From BJHL01 sp035299305 (GTDB lineage: Bacteria; Planctomycetota; Phycisphaerae; Phycisphaerales; UBA1924): DNA of 10,647 bases. The notes under the pieces are model-generated. The model saw only the letters and a list, made by a program, of their open reading frames with translations, was not told the origin of the DNA and searched no databases. How positions within the stretch are numbered: position 1 is the first letter of the stretch; every line of letters starts with the position of its first letter. Made by a program: the position numbers and the translations under genes. Location of the stretch: NCBI GenBank assembly GCA_035299305.1, contig DATGWV010000099.1, positions 1 through 10,647 of the forward strand, written 5' to 3'. Below, piece after piece: positions 1 through 9,885 of the stretch.

Positions 1-681
1 GACGGCGCGGCGGGCTTCGGCCATGGATGCGACCCAGGTCTCGGCGGGGAAGTCGATGCCGAAGACGGAGTGAACGGTGCCGTCGGCGTTGAAGACGGGG
101 TAGTTGGCGCTGATCCACGTGCCCCAGCGATCGGTGTAGACCTCTTCGTTGAAGCTGACTTTGCCTTCGAAGGCTGCGGCGATCGACACGTCTTCTTCGT
201 CGTAGAGCTCGCCGATGTCGGTGCGGGCTTCGGTTTCGCCTTCGTACTTGCCGTCGCGGTTGTAGTCGGTTTCGGAATCGACGAACAGAGCGGTCGCGCC
301 TTCGTCGGTCTTCGCGAAGGTGTAGACATCCGCGATGCTGGGGTTGAGTGTGAGCCAGCGCTTCTGCTTCTCGATAAGCCTGAGATAGACGGGATCGTCG
401 GGAGGCGTTTGCAGTGAGAGTGTGAGGTAGCCCGAGTCGATCATTTCCTCGACGTAGGTTGGGCCCATGCCGTTCACGGTCTTTTCGAGGTCGCGCTTTT
501 TGGCGTGCTCGTGGTGGCGGGCGATGTGAATGGTGGGACCGACGATGACCCCGAGCACGGCCCAGGACCACCAGGGGAGATGTCGCTTGGTGTGCGTGCG
601 GCGCATGATGAGCTGCACGAGGCCGAAGAGGCCTGTGCACGCCGCGATGAAGATGATGTAGTCCGTCGTGGGGCTCATCAT
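1..681 (-). CDS. Membrane sensor protein with extracytoplasmic cache-like domain (5' part only, C-terminus outside window)
   Basis: The reading frame is open from an ATG at 681 to the window edge (227 codons); a second ATG follows directly at 678. Two hydrophobic segments come first (about residues 8-26, YIIFIAACTGLFGLVQLIM, and 37-54, beginning WWSWAVLGVIVG). A hydrophilic domain follows, with the motifs IADVYTFAKTDEG, FVDSETDYNRDGKYEGE, ARTDIGELYDEED, YTDRWGTWISANYPVF and HSVFGIDF. That order is typical of single-cache/PAS-fold ligand sensors at the N-terminus of sensor kinases, diguanylate cyclases and adenylate/guanylate cyclases in planctomycetes. The output domain is not visible, so the enzyme class cannot be named. 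The gene lies 95 bp downstream of the hybrid kinase in the same orientation and may be co-transcribed. Shine-Dalgarno support is weak: GGAAAG sits about 13 nt upstream. I am sure it is a gene and fairly sure it is a membrane sensor, but its output is unknown. Confidence 0.82.
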   Translation of the reverse strand, partial: MMSPTTDYIIFIAACTGLFGLVQLIMRRTHTKRHLPWWSWAVLGVIVGPTIHIARHHEHAKKRDLEKTVNGMGPTYVEEMIDSGYLTLSLQTPPDDPVYLRLIEKQKRWLTLNPSIADVYTFAKTDEGATALFVDSETDYNRDGKYEGETEARTDIGELYDEEDVSIAAAFEGKVSFNEEVYTDRWGTWISANYPVFNADGTVHSVFGIDFPAETWVASMAEARRAV

Positions 682-713
682 GGTGGTCAAGGCACTTTCC
701 GGGGTCGTTGTCG

Positions 714-731
714 GCGTTCTGCAGAGAACGC
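714..731. repeat. Short perfect inverted repeat between the two sensor genes
   Basis: GCGTTCT and AGAACGC form a perfect 7-bp stem around the 4-nt loop GCAG. It lies in the 95-bp gap between the kinase stop and the start of the downstream sensor gene. No T-tract follows on either strand, so it is not a convincing intrinsic terminator. It could be an mRNA processing or stability hairpin, or a small operator. The structure is seen in the sequence; the role is unknown. Confidence 0.45.
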
Positions 732-776
732 TTCAATCCCATGTTCGTGTTCTGGGCAAACTCACTCCGTCGGGGA

Positions 777-3518
<2,742 letters not shown>

Positions 3519-3622
3519 GAGATATCCATCGACCGTGCTGCATCAATATATAAGTCAGGCGTCGGCGGTGCGCGAGTTTGAGCCGAGACGCGTCCGCCTG
3601 TGCGGGCTCGATAACCTGATAC
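3519..3622. promoter_or_regulatory. Divergent intergenic region between the hybrid kinase and radA
   Basis: These 104 bp must hold the promoters of both flanking genes. The one AT-rich island is AATATATAAG at 3545-3554, a plausible -10 region for either strand, but no convincing -35 element sits at the standard spacing. There is no Shine-Dalgarno before the radA ATG. GATAAC at 3610-3615 lies seven bases before that ATG and would fit a nearly leaderless transcript. This part is speculative. Confidence 0.3.
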
Positions 3623-5146
3623 ATGGCCAAAGTGCGCAAGGTTTACGTTTGCCGGAGTTGCGGGGCGACGCAGCAACGCTGGATGGGCAAGTGCCCGGAC
3701 TGCAACACGTGGGATTCGCTGGAGGAGTCGACGATCGATCCATCGAGCGAGAAAGACCCGCAGCGGATGAGCGCGCTGGCGTGGACGCAGGTGCAAGCGG
3801 CGGGCGAGGGCGATGCGGATGTGCTGGCGGCGGCGCCTGGCGCGGGCGCGGTGGCGCTCGCGGATGTGGATGCGGCACCGGCGAATGTGGAGCGACTGCC
3901 GACGGGGCTGCGCGAGTTTGATCGCACGCTGGGGATGTCGACGTTTCATGAGAAGCCGATGGCGGGATTGGTGCCGGGCAGTGCGGTGCTGGTGGGCGGC
4001 GAGCCTGGCATTGGCAAGAGCACGCTGCTGCTGCAGGCGGCGAGCGCGTGGGCGAGTCAAGGCACGAAGGTGCTGTATGTGAGCAGCGAGGAAAGTGTGG
4101 AGCAGGTGGCGATGCGCGCGAAGCGCATCGGCGGCGTGCATGGGCATGGCGTTGAGGCTGAAAGTGTGGATGCGAAGTCGGCGGCGACGCGGCGGGCGGT
4201 GACGTCGTCGCTGTTTCTGCTGCATGACACGAATCTGGCGCGGATTGTGGAGCAGACGCGGAAGGTGCAGCCGCGGGTGTTGGTGATTGACTCGGTGCAG
4301 ATGATCTATCGCGGCGACGTAACGGCGGCGCCGGGGAGCGTGACGCAGTTGCGGCGGTGCTGCGCGGAACTGGTGTATCTGGCGAAGATGGCGAACATCG
4401 CGGTGGTACTGGTGGGGCATGTGACCAAGGACGGGCAGCTTGCGGGGCCGCGGCTGCTTGAGCACTTGGTGGATGTAGTGCTGAGCTTTGAGGGGGATCG
4501 CACGCATAGTCACCGCGTGGTGCGCAGCGTGAAGAATCGATTTGGGAGCACGCTGGAAATCGGGCTGTTTGAGATGACTGGGACGGGGCTGCGCGAATTG
4601 GAAGAGGGCGGCGTGATTGCGGCGATTGGAGCGCATGATCAGCCGCGGCCGGGGTGTGTGCTGACGCCTGTCATGACGGGGACGCGGTGCATGATGGTGG
4701 AAGTGCAGGCGCTGACGGCAACGGGATTTCTGGGAGCTGCGAAACGGAAATGCTCGGGACTGGATGCAAATCGCATGGCGATGCTGATTGCGGTGCTGGA
4801 GCAACATGCGGGGCTGCGATTGGCGGACCGAGACATTTTTGCGAGCAGCGTGGGCGGGCTGAAGGTGCTTGACCCAAGCAGCGATCTGGCGTTGCTGCTT
4901 GCAATTGCGGGGGCGCACTATCGCAAGCCGATTCCGCCGCGCACGTGTGCGCTGGGGGAAGTGGGACTGAGCGGCGAAGTGCGCAACGTGCCGCACTTGG
5001 AGCAGCGGATTCGTGAGGCGGCGCGGCTGGGGTGCGCGCGGGTGCTGTGTCCGATGAGCAAGGACGCGAAGGCGCTGGCGAAGCAGCTTGCGATTGAGAT
5101 CACGCCAGTCAAGAACGTGGATCAGGCGATTGAGCAGCTTGGCTGA
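3623..5146 (+). CDS. radA: DNA repair protein RadA (Sms), DnaB-like branch-migration helicase
   Basis: RadA extends and resolves RecA-made recombination intermediates by ATP-driven branch migration in the cytoplasm. The 507 residues show the full family layout. The zinc finger has C10, C13, C24 and C27. The RecA-like ATPase has Walker A GEPGIGKST (126-134) and Walker B ending at D223. The RadA signature KNRFG is at 304-308, and the Lon-protease-like C-terminal domain spans about 340-507. The start is fixed by MAKVRKVYVCRSC, which matches the family N-terminus, although no Shine-Dalgarno is visible. The protein is somewhat longer than the roughly 455-460 residues usual for the family. Part of the excess is an acidic, alanine-rich linker after the zinc finger. 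Another part is an extra stretch of about nine residues (105-113) between FDRTLG and AGLVPGS, where other RadA proteins run straight from LGGG into VPGS. A hairpin terminator follows the stop within 40 bp. Confidence 0.97.
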   Translation: MAKVRKVYVCRSCGATQQRWMGKCPDCNTWDSLEESTIDPSSEKDPQRMSALAWTQVQAAGEGDADVLAAAPGAGAVALADVDAAPANVERLPTGLREFDRTLGMSTFHEKPMAGLVPGSAVLVGGEPGIGKSTLLLQAASAWASQGTKVLYVSSEESVEQVAMRAKRIGGVHGHGVEAESVDAKSAATRRAVTSSLFLLHDTNLARIVEQTRKVQPRVLVIDSVQMIYRGDVTAAPGSVTQLRRCCAELVYLAKMANIAVVLVGHVTKDGQLAGPRLLEHLVDVVLSFEGDRTHSHRVVRSVKNRFGSTLEIGLFEMTGTGLRELEEGGVIAAIGAHDQPRPGCVLTPVMTGTRCMMVEVQALTATGFLGAAKRKCSGLDANRMAMLIAVLEQHAGLRLADRDIFASSVGGLKVLDPSSDLALLLAIAGAHYRKPIPPRTCALGEVGLSGEVRNVPHLEQRIREAARLGCARVLCPMSKDAKALAKQLAIEITPVKNVDQAIEQLG

Positions 5147-5155
5147 GTAAAAACG

Positions 5156-5184
5156 AAAAAACGCCCGCGAGTGCGGGCGTTTTT
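5156..5184. terminator. Bidirectional intrinsic terminator between radA and the convergent exported-protein gene
   Basis: CGCCCGC (5162-5168) pairs with GCGGGCG (5173-5179) around a GAGT loop. The stem is flanked by an A-run on the left and a T-run on the right, which extend it and give a U-tract on either strand. It sits 10 bp after the radA stop and 20 bp after the stop of the convergent gene, so it can serve both. Confidence 0.88.
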
Positions 5185-5203
5185 CCAATCGAAAGGGAAC
5201 GGC

Positions 5204-5974
5204 TTACTTGTTCGCGGCGCGGCGCTTGCGAGCGATGACGCCCACGCACGCGAGACCGGCGAGACCCGTCCACGCGGCTGCGGGGAGGGGAACGATCTGC
5301 ACGGTCTGGATGTTCGAGCCATCGAACCAGCCCTGCGTGTTGAAGTTCCAGCCGGTCAATTGGCCGTTGCTGCCGTAACCGGTGCTGAGGCCTTTGAAGG
5401 TGTGGAACCAGAGGCCGATCATTTGATCGAACTGCACGCCGGTCCAGTCGCCAGCGCCGCCCGGGTAGAGCGGGTTGTGGCCGTTGATGGTGGCGACGTT
5501 GACGTCAAGCAGGAAGCGGCGCTTGCCGGCGGCATCGGTCACCGTGGCGCTGTTGATCCAGCTGGTGTCGTTGGCGCTCTTGATGAGGTCGGGGGTCTGG
5601 TTGCCGTTGACGTTGGCGTTGCCGTCGGACCAGCTGTTGATCACGTTCTGGCCGTTGTAGGCGTAGACCGTGACCTTGGGGCTGTTGAGCGACGTGCTGG
5701 CGTCGAAGTGGATGAGGGCGAGTTCGCCGGCGATGCCCTTGGGGTTGGGACCGTTGTTGACGGCGAGCGTGTAGCCCTGGGTGATCTGGTTGCTGAACAC
5801 CACGTCCCAGACGAAGCGCTGCGTGCTCGAGTCGTACGTCGCCGTGATCGAGTCAAAGGTGCCTGCGCTGTTGTTGACGATGTTCTGACCTGCCGTCCAG
5901 TTGAACTGGTACGTCGCCGCGAGACCGACGCTGCTGCTGAGCGCGATCGCGGCCAAACTGATGGCCTTCTTCAT
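5204..5974 (-). CDS. Exported protein with VPLP-type PEP-CTERM sorting signal (paralog 1)
   Basis: The 256-residue protein has no recognised catalytic domain. The N-terminus MKKAISLAAIALSSSVGLA is a typical Sec signal peptide, with cleavage likely just before ATYQ. The mature part is rich in N, G, T, S, W and Y, as expected for a beta-rich extracellular protein. It contains the blocks QRFVWDVVFSNQ, NNGPNPKG and GELALIHFDA, then KRRFLLDVNVA and MIGLWFHTF. The C-terminus has VPLPAAAW at 228-235, a hydrophobic helix, and the basic tail ARKRRAANK. This tripartite tail is the PEP-CTERM/VPLPA class recognised by exosortases, which cleave and anchor such proteins at the cell surface. No exosortase gene is in the window. 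The ATG at 5974 is chosen over the longer reading frame because of the GAGAGGAGAG Shine-Dalgarno just upstream and the signal peptide. It is about 70% identical by eye to the next gene. It may be an envelope or matrix component, but this is not shown. Confidence 0.9.
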   Translation of the reverse strand: MKKAISLAAIALSSSVGLAATYQFNWTAGQNIVNNSAGTFDSITATYDSSTQRFVWDVVFSNQITQGYTLAVNNGPNPKGIAGELALIHFDASTSLNSPKVTVYAYNGQNVINSWSDGNANVNGNQTPDLIKSANDTSWINSATVTDAAGKRRFLLDVNVATINGHNPLYPGGAGDWTGVQFDQMIGLWFHTFKGLSTGYGSNGQLTGWNFNTQGWFDGSNIQTVQIVPLPAAAWTGLAGLACVGVIARKRRAANK

Positions 5975-6006
5975 AGTTCTCTCTCCTCTCGCTGGGTTTC
6001 CCCAGC
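5975..6006 (-). promoter_or_regulatory. mRNA leader of paralog 1: GAAA-tetraloop hairpin followed by Shine-Dalgarno
   Basis: Read on the minus strand, GCTGGG-GAAA-CCCAGC (6006 to 5991) forms a perfect 6-bp stem with a GNRA tetraloop. It is followed directly by the purine-rich ribosome-binding stretch GAGAGGAGAG and the ATG 16 nt after the stem. The same arrangement precedes paralog 2. A 5' stabilising hairpin or translation-control element is inferred. Confidence 0.6.
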
Positions 6007-6099
6007 TGCGCAAATACTACCGATCCGGGTGCGAAAGTCCCCTGAACCGGCACGGCAACGCGCAAAAATTGACAGTTTTTGGAGTTATGGGAAACGACA

Positions 6100-6129
6100 A
6101 AGGCCCGCAAACCATGGTTTGCGGGCCTT
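6100..6129 (-). terminator. Perfect 30-bp palindrome downstream of paralog 2, probable terminator
   Basis: The palindrome is centred on CCATGG between 6114 and 6115. Its arms are perfect over 15 bases (AAGGCCCGCAAACCA and its complement). It lies 26 bp after the stop of paralog 2 and separates it from paralog 1. On the minus strand the arm ends in CCTTTGTCGTTT, a poor U-tract. It most likely terminates or protects the 3' end of the paralog 2 transcript, which implies separate transcription of the two paralogs. A protein-binding palindrome is the alternative. Confidence 0.6.
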
Positions 6130-6155
6130 GAGCGAACAGTTGTGGTACCAAAGGT

Positions 6156-6938
6156 TTAGCCGCGTTGAGCCGCGCGACGCTTGCGGACGATCACGCCCGC
6201 GCCGATGAGGCCGGCCATGCCCATCCACGCGCCAGCGGGGAGGGGGACCAGGACGACGGTGTTGTAGTTGGAGGCGTCGAACCAGCCGTGCTGGTTGTAG
6301 TTCCAGTCGCAGAGCTGGCCTTGGCCGCCGTAGGTGGTGTAGAGGCCGGTGAAGGTGTGGAACCAGAGGCCGATCATGCTGCCGAACTGGGCGCCGGTCC
6401 AGTCGTTCTGGCCGCTGGGGTAGAGGGGCGTGTGGCCGTTGATGCTGGCGACGTTGACGTCGAGCAGGAAGCGGCGCTTGCCGCCGGCGTCGCTGACGCT
6501 GGCGGTGTTGATCCAACTGGTGTCGGTCGCGCTCTTGATGATGTCGGGGGTCTGGTTGCCCGCGACTGCGCCGTTGCCGTCGATCCAGCTATTGATGGCG
6601 TTCTGGCCGTTGTAGGCGTAAGCCGTCACCTTGGGGGCGTTGAGGCTGGTGGCATCAAAGTGGATGAGGGCGAGTTCGCCCGCGTGGCCCTTGGGGTTGG
6701 GGCCGTTGTTGATGGCGAGCGTGTAGCCGCGCGTCACCTGGTTGCTGAAGACCACGTCCCAGACGAAGCGCTGGGAGTCGGAGTTGTACGAGGCGTTGAT
6801 GCTCTCGAACACGCCGGCAGCGTTGTTGACGCCGCCACCCTGAGCCGCGGTCCAGTTCCATTGATACTCGCTCGCCGAGGCCATTGAGGCAGCCACCGCA
6901 AGCGCACCGATACCGGTGAGCAGATTCCGTGCAAACAT
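6156..6938 (-). CDS. Exported protein with VPLP-type PEP-CTERM sorting signal (paralog 2)
   Basis: The 260-residue protein is a close paralog of its downstream neighbour, colinear along its whole length with two one-residue gaps. The signal peptide is MFARNLLTGIGALAVAASMASA, with cleavage likely before SEYQ. The mature region repeats the same blocks: QRFVWDVVFSNQ, NNGPNPKG, GELALIHFDA, KRRFLLDVNVA and MIGLWFHTF. The C-terminal tail has VPLPAGAW at 231-238, a short hydrophobic helix and VRKRRAAQRG, again the exosortase-recognised tripartite signal. The most divergent parts are the glycine-rich start of the mature chain and the stretch before the sorting tail, where this copy has a single cysteine (QLCDW). 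The ATG at 6938 is chosen because GAGGAGGAGAGAG precedes it and the signal peptide starts there. I do not recognise a family; the function is unknown beyond export and surface anchoring. Confidence 0.9.
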   Translation of the reverse strand: MFARNLLTGIGALAVAASMASASEYQWNWTAAQGGGVNNAAGVFESINASYNSDSQRFVWDVVFSNQVTRGYTLAINNGPNPKGHAGELALIHFDATSLNAPKVTAYAYNGQNAINSWIDGNGAVAGNQTPDIIKSATDTSWINTASVSDAGGKRRFLLDVNVASINGHTPLYPSGQNDWTGAQFGSMIGLWFHTFTGLYTTYGGQGQLCDWNYNQHGWFDASNYNTVVLVPLPAGAWMGMAGLIGAGVIVRKRRAAQRG

Positions 6939-6972
6939 GTCTCTCTCCTCCTCTGAGCCGCTTTCGCGGATC
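6939..6972 (-). promoter_or_regulatory. mRNA leader of paralog 2: GAAA-tetraloop hairpin followed by Shine-Dalgarno
   Basis: On the minus strand, CCGC-GAAA-GCGG (6969 to 6958) forms a 4-bp stem with a GNRA loop. It extends past one mismatch by GA/TC to 6972 and 6955. The strong Shine-Dalgarno GAGGAGGAGAGAG and the ATG at 6938 follow. The position and loop match those of the leader of paralog 1, although the stem sequence differs. Confidence 0.55.
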
Positions 6973-7131
6973 AATGTGTTCCACAGCGCGTTCCTCGCGA
7001 TGCGCTATGACCAATCGCGCGGGGGCGCGTCGGTCACGAGGGAAAGCTACACCAAGGGCGGTGAAGTCGCAATACAAATCACTCGTAAATGCCTGTTCAA
7101 CATGTAGTTACACACGTTACCCGACGCTGGG

Positions 7132-7168
7132 GAGTCACATAACGCGTCGCTGCTGAGTCGCATAACGC
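7132..7168. repeat. Direct repeat GAGTC(A/G)CATAACGC upstream of pcrA
   Basis: Two 14-bp copies, at 7132-7145 and 7155-7168, differ at one base and are 23 bp apart start to start. They lie 62 bp before the pcrA ATG, in the divergent gap between pcrA and paralog 2. The setting fits a regulator-binding site, for example damage-responsive control of pcrA. The sequence does not resemble a standard LexA box that I can recognise, so the role is inference only. Confidence 0.45.
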
Positions 7169-7229
7169 CCTACGCTGGTTGTGCGCGCCGACGGAGCGGC
7201 GCATCACTTTTCGCGGAGCGACTACACCG

Positions 7230-9800
7230 ATGCACGACGGTCCCACCTCGCACGACACGCATGACGCTTTCGCCGGCGATCTCACGCCCAGTTGGCTGAG
7301 CAGCGGACCTGTACACATTGAGCCGCCGCATGAGGGGGCGAGTGCGGGCGGGCGCGAGCCGGGGCAGCGGGCACATGCGCATGCGCGAGTTGATCCGGCG
7401 TCACTGACGGACGGATTGACGGAGCCGCAGAAGCTGGCGGTTGTCACGACGGAGGGGCCGGTGCTGGTGCTGGCGGCGGCGGGGAGCGGCAAGACGCGCG
7501 TGATCACGCGGCGGATTGCGTACTTGATCAATGTGCTGGGCATTCCGCCTTGGCAGGTGCTGGCGCTGACGTTCACGAACAAAGCGGCGGGCGAGATGCG
7601 CGAGCGCGTGACGCACATTTTGGGCGGGCATGACAGCCGGCAGATGCGCGGGCTGACGGTGACGACGTTTCACAGCTTGTGCGCGCGGCTGCTGAGGCGC
7701 TATGCGACGGCGGCGGGGCTGAAGGAAGACTTCTCGATTTACGACAGCGGCGATCAGAGCTCGCTGGTGAAGAAGGTGATTGAGCAGTGCCAGTTGTCGA
7801 CGAGCAACTTTCCGCCCAGAAGCGTGCTGAGCGCGATCAGCAATGCGAAGAACCAGTTGATGGGGCCTAGCGAGTATGCGGCGCAGGCGATGGATTTTTC
7901 CAGCCGAAACATCGCGAAGATTTATGTGGGGTATGAGAAGGCACTGCGGGCGGCGAACGCGGTGGATTTTGATGACTTGCTGCTGCTGACGGCGCGGATG
8001 CTGAAGGAGAAGCAGGAAGTTCGCGATGAGCTGCGCGAGCGGTGGCAGTATGTGATGGTGGATGAGTATCAGGACACGAACAAGGCGCAGTTTGTGATTG
8101 CGAGTTTGATTGCGGGCGATGGGGTGAAGACGCCCGGCTCGGAGAACCGGGGTACCCAAGCGCGCGTTGCGAACATCTGCGTGGTGGGTGATCCGGATCA
8201 GGCGATTTATGGATGGCGCGGGGCGGACATTTCGAACATTCTGGATTTCGAGCATCACTACCCGGGATGCAAGACGATTCCGCTGGGGGAGAACTTCCGC
8301 AGCACTGCGCCGATTCTGGCGGTGGCGGACACGCTGATTCGCAACAACAAGCGGCGCAAGCACAAGGATCTGTTCACGAAGAAGGCGGGGGGAGATTATG
8401 TCGAAGCGGTCTTGTGCCGCGACGAACGCCACGAAGCGCGACTGGTGACGGATTGGATGAAGCGGCTGCATGAAGCAAGTCACGGAGTCACGAAGTCACT
8501 CGCGTGGAAAGACATGGCCGTCTTCTATCGCACGAATGCGCTTTCGCGCGTGCTTGAAGAGGCGTTTCGCGAGGCGAACATTCCGTACACGATTGCGCGG
8601 GGGACGGCGTTTTATGACCGAGAGGAAGTGAAGAACGCGATTGGGTATTTGCGCATTGTCGCGAACGCGGCGGATGATGTGTCGCTGGAGCGGGTGATCA
8701 ATACGCCCGCGCGCGGTATCAGTGATGCGACGGTGGACAAGCTGCAGCTGGAAGCGACGCGGGCGGGTGTGCCGCTCTTGGCGATGTGCAAGCGGGTGGA
8801 TCCGTCGTGGGCGGCGGCGGACATGCTGAACGCTCGCGCGGTGGCGAGCGTGCAGAAGTTTGTGCAGACGTATGACGCGTGGACGGGTGCGGGAACGTTT
8901 TTGGGGGCGACGGTCAGCGGATCGCTGGCTGATCTGGTTGATCGCGTCATCAAGGAGTCGGGCATCGAGGAGATGTACCGCAAGCAAGCGGCGCAGAGCA
9001 AGAGTGAGACGGACGAGGAGCGGCTGGACAACCTTGCAGAACTAGTGAGCAGCGCACGGCAGTTTGAACTGGAGTATGACCCGACGAGCGATGCGGCGAT
9101 GGATATCCCCACGCGCAGCACGTCGACTCCCCCACTGCTTGCGCTGCTGCGGGCGTATCTGGAGAGCATCGCGCTGGTGGCGGATGCGGATGCGGTGGAT
9201 CCATCGCAGGGAAGCGTGACGCTGATGACGCTGCACGCGGCGAAGGGACTGGAGTTCCCGGCGGTGGCGATGGTGGGCATGGAAGAAGGACTGCTGCCTC
9301 ACAGCCGAGCGGTGACGAGCCCGACGGATGCGGAGATGGAAGAAGAGCGGCGGCTGTGTTTCGTGGGCATCACGCGGGCGATGCAAAGGCTGATGATGAC
9401 GGCGGCGAAGTATCGGACGATGCGCGGCACGCCCGAGCGCACGGTGCCGAGCCGGTTTTTGGCGGAGTTGCCGCAGCAGCATTTGCGGATCAGTGATCAG
9501 AGCGACACGTTTGCTGAGCTTGGCGCGGAGTGGGATGAGGGGCGCGGGGAGGATGTGGAGTTTGGTGCGGGGCGGCCCGCGCGGCCATCGCGGCCTGCGC
9601 CAGGGCCCAGTGCGCCGCGAGCGGCGACGGGACTGGCGGCGCAGTTTCCGGCGGGATGCACGGTGCGGCATCCGCAATTTGGTTTGGGAACCGTGAAGAG
9701 TGTGTCGCCCGGTGCGCAGGCGCGAGCGGTGATTGAATTCCGCGAGGTGGGGAGCAAGACGCTGGTTTTGGAGTATGCCCGACTCACGCGGGTGGGTTGA
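7230..9800 (+). CDS. pcrA: ATP-dependent DNA helicase PcrA/UvrD family (SF1A)
   Basis: This is a 3'-5' helicase that unwinds DNA during excision repair, clears RecA filaments and supports replication. The 856 residues carry all SF1A motifs: Q-motif LTEPQK (63-68), Walker A AAAGSGKTR (82-90), DEYQD (278-282), motif III VVGDPDQAIYGWRG (318-331), ENFRS (354-358), VTLMTLHAAKGLEF (663-676) and EEERRLCFVGITRA (704-717). The C-terminal Tudor-like domain (about 803-853, with VRHPQFGLGTV) is the RNA-polymerase-binding module typical of PcrA. The ATG at 7230 has GGAG 11 nt upstream; a TTG 17 codons earlier has no ribosome site. Odd points are an N-terminal extension of about 60 low-complexity residues and an insertion of about 14-17 residues (296-312, including TPGSENRGTQ) just before motif III. 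A proline-rich linker also precedes the Tudor domain. The motifs are intact, so the enzyme should be active. Confidence 0.96.
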   Translation: MHDGPTSHDTHDAFAGDLTPSWLSSGPVHIEPPHEGASAGGREPGQRAHAHARVDPASLTDGLTEPQKLAVVTTEGPVLVLAAAGSGKTRVITRRIAYLINVLGIPPWQVLALTFTNKAAGEMRERVTHILGGHDSRQMRGLTVTTFHSLCARLLRRYATAAGLKEDFSIYDSGDQSSLVKKVIEQCQLSTSNFPPRSVLSAISNAKNQLMGPSEYAAQAMDFSSRNIAKIYVGYEKALRAANAVDFDDLLLLTARMLKEKQEVRDELRERWQYVMVDEYQDTNKAQFVIASLIAGDGVKTPGSENRGTQARVANICVVGDPDQAIYGWRGADISNILDFEHHYPGCKTIPLGENFRSTAPILAVADTLIRNNKRRKHKDLFTKKAGGDYVEAVLCRDERHEARLVTDWMKRLHEASHGVTKSLAWKDMAVFYRTNALSRVLEEAFREANIPYTIARGTAFYDREEVKNAIGYLRIVANAADDVSLERVINTPARGISDATVDKLQLEATRAGVPLLAMCKRVDPSWAAADMLNARAVASVQKFVQTYDAWTGAGTFLGATVSGSLADLVDRVIKESGIEEMYRKQAAQSKSETDEERLDNLAELVSSARQFELEYDPTSDAAMDIPTRSTSTPPLLALLRAYLESIALVADADAVDPSQGSVTLMTLHAAKGLEFPAVAMVGMEEGLLPHSRAVTSPTDAEMEEERRLCFVGITRAMQRLMMTAAKYRTMRGTPERTVPSRFLAELPQQHLRISDQSDTFAELGAEWDEGRGEDVEFGAGRPARPSRPAPGPSAPRAATGLAAQFPAGCTVRHPQFGLGTVKSVSPGAQARAVIEFREVGSKTLVLEYARLTRVG

Positions 9801-9814
9801 AATTGACGTTGCAT

Positions 9815-9847
9815 TGCGGCGGGCAGCGTTGTGCTGATTTTGCCGCA
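9815..9847 (+). terminator. Possible terminator hairpin after pcrA
   Basis: An outer inverted repeat TGCGGC/GCCGCA (9815-9820 and 9842-9847) encloses an inner CAGC-GTTGT-GCTG hairpin (9824-9836) followed by ATTTT. It starts 14 bp after the pcrA stop. The inner stem is short and the T-run is only four bases, so termination is plausible but not certain. Confidence 0.4.
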
Positions 9848-9856
9848 CCAGTTTGT

Positions 9857-9885
9857 TTGCGAGTTGCGGATAGTGGTGGTATACT
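9857..9885 (+). promoter_or_regulatory. Near-consensus sigma-70 promoter
   Basis: TTGCGA at 9857-9862 and TATACT at 9880-9885 are separated by exactly 17 bp. This is the best promoter match I found in the window. Transcription would start near 9892 and run rightwards into the non-coding stretch and then the gene at 10378. It stands right after the possible pcrA terminator. Confidence 0.65.

Noticed and set aside
7179..7229. Upstream TTG start for pcrA adding 17 residues
   Set aside because: There is no ribosome site before the TTG and the extra residues are not helicase-like; the ATG at 7230 has GGAG upstream.
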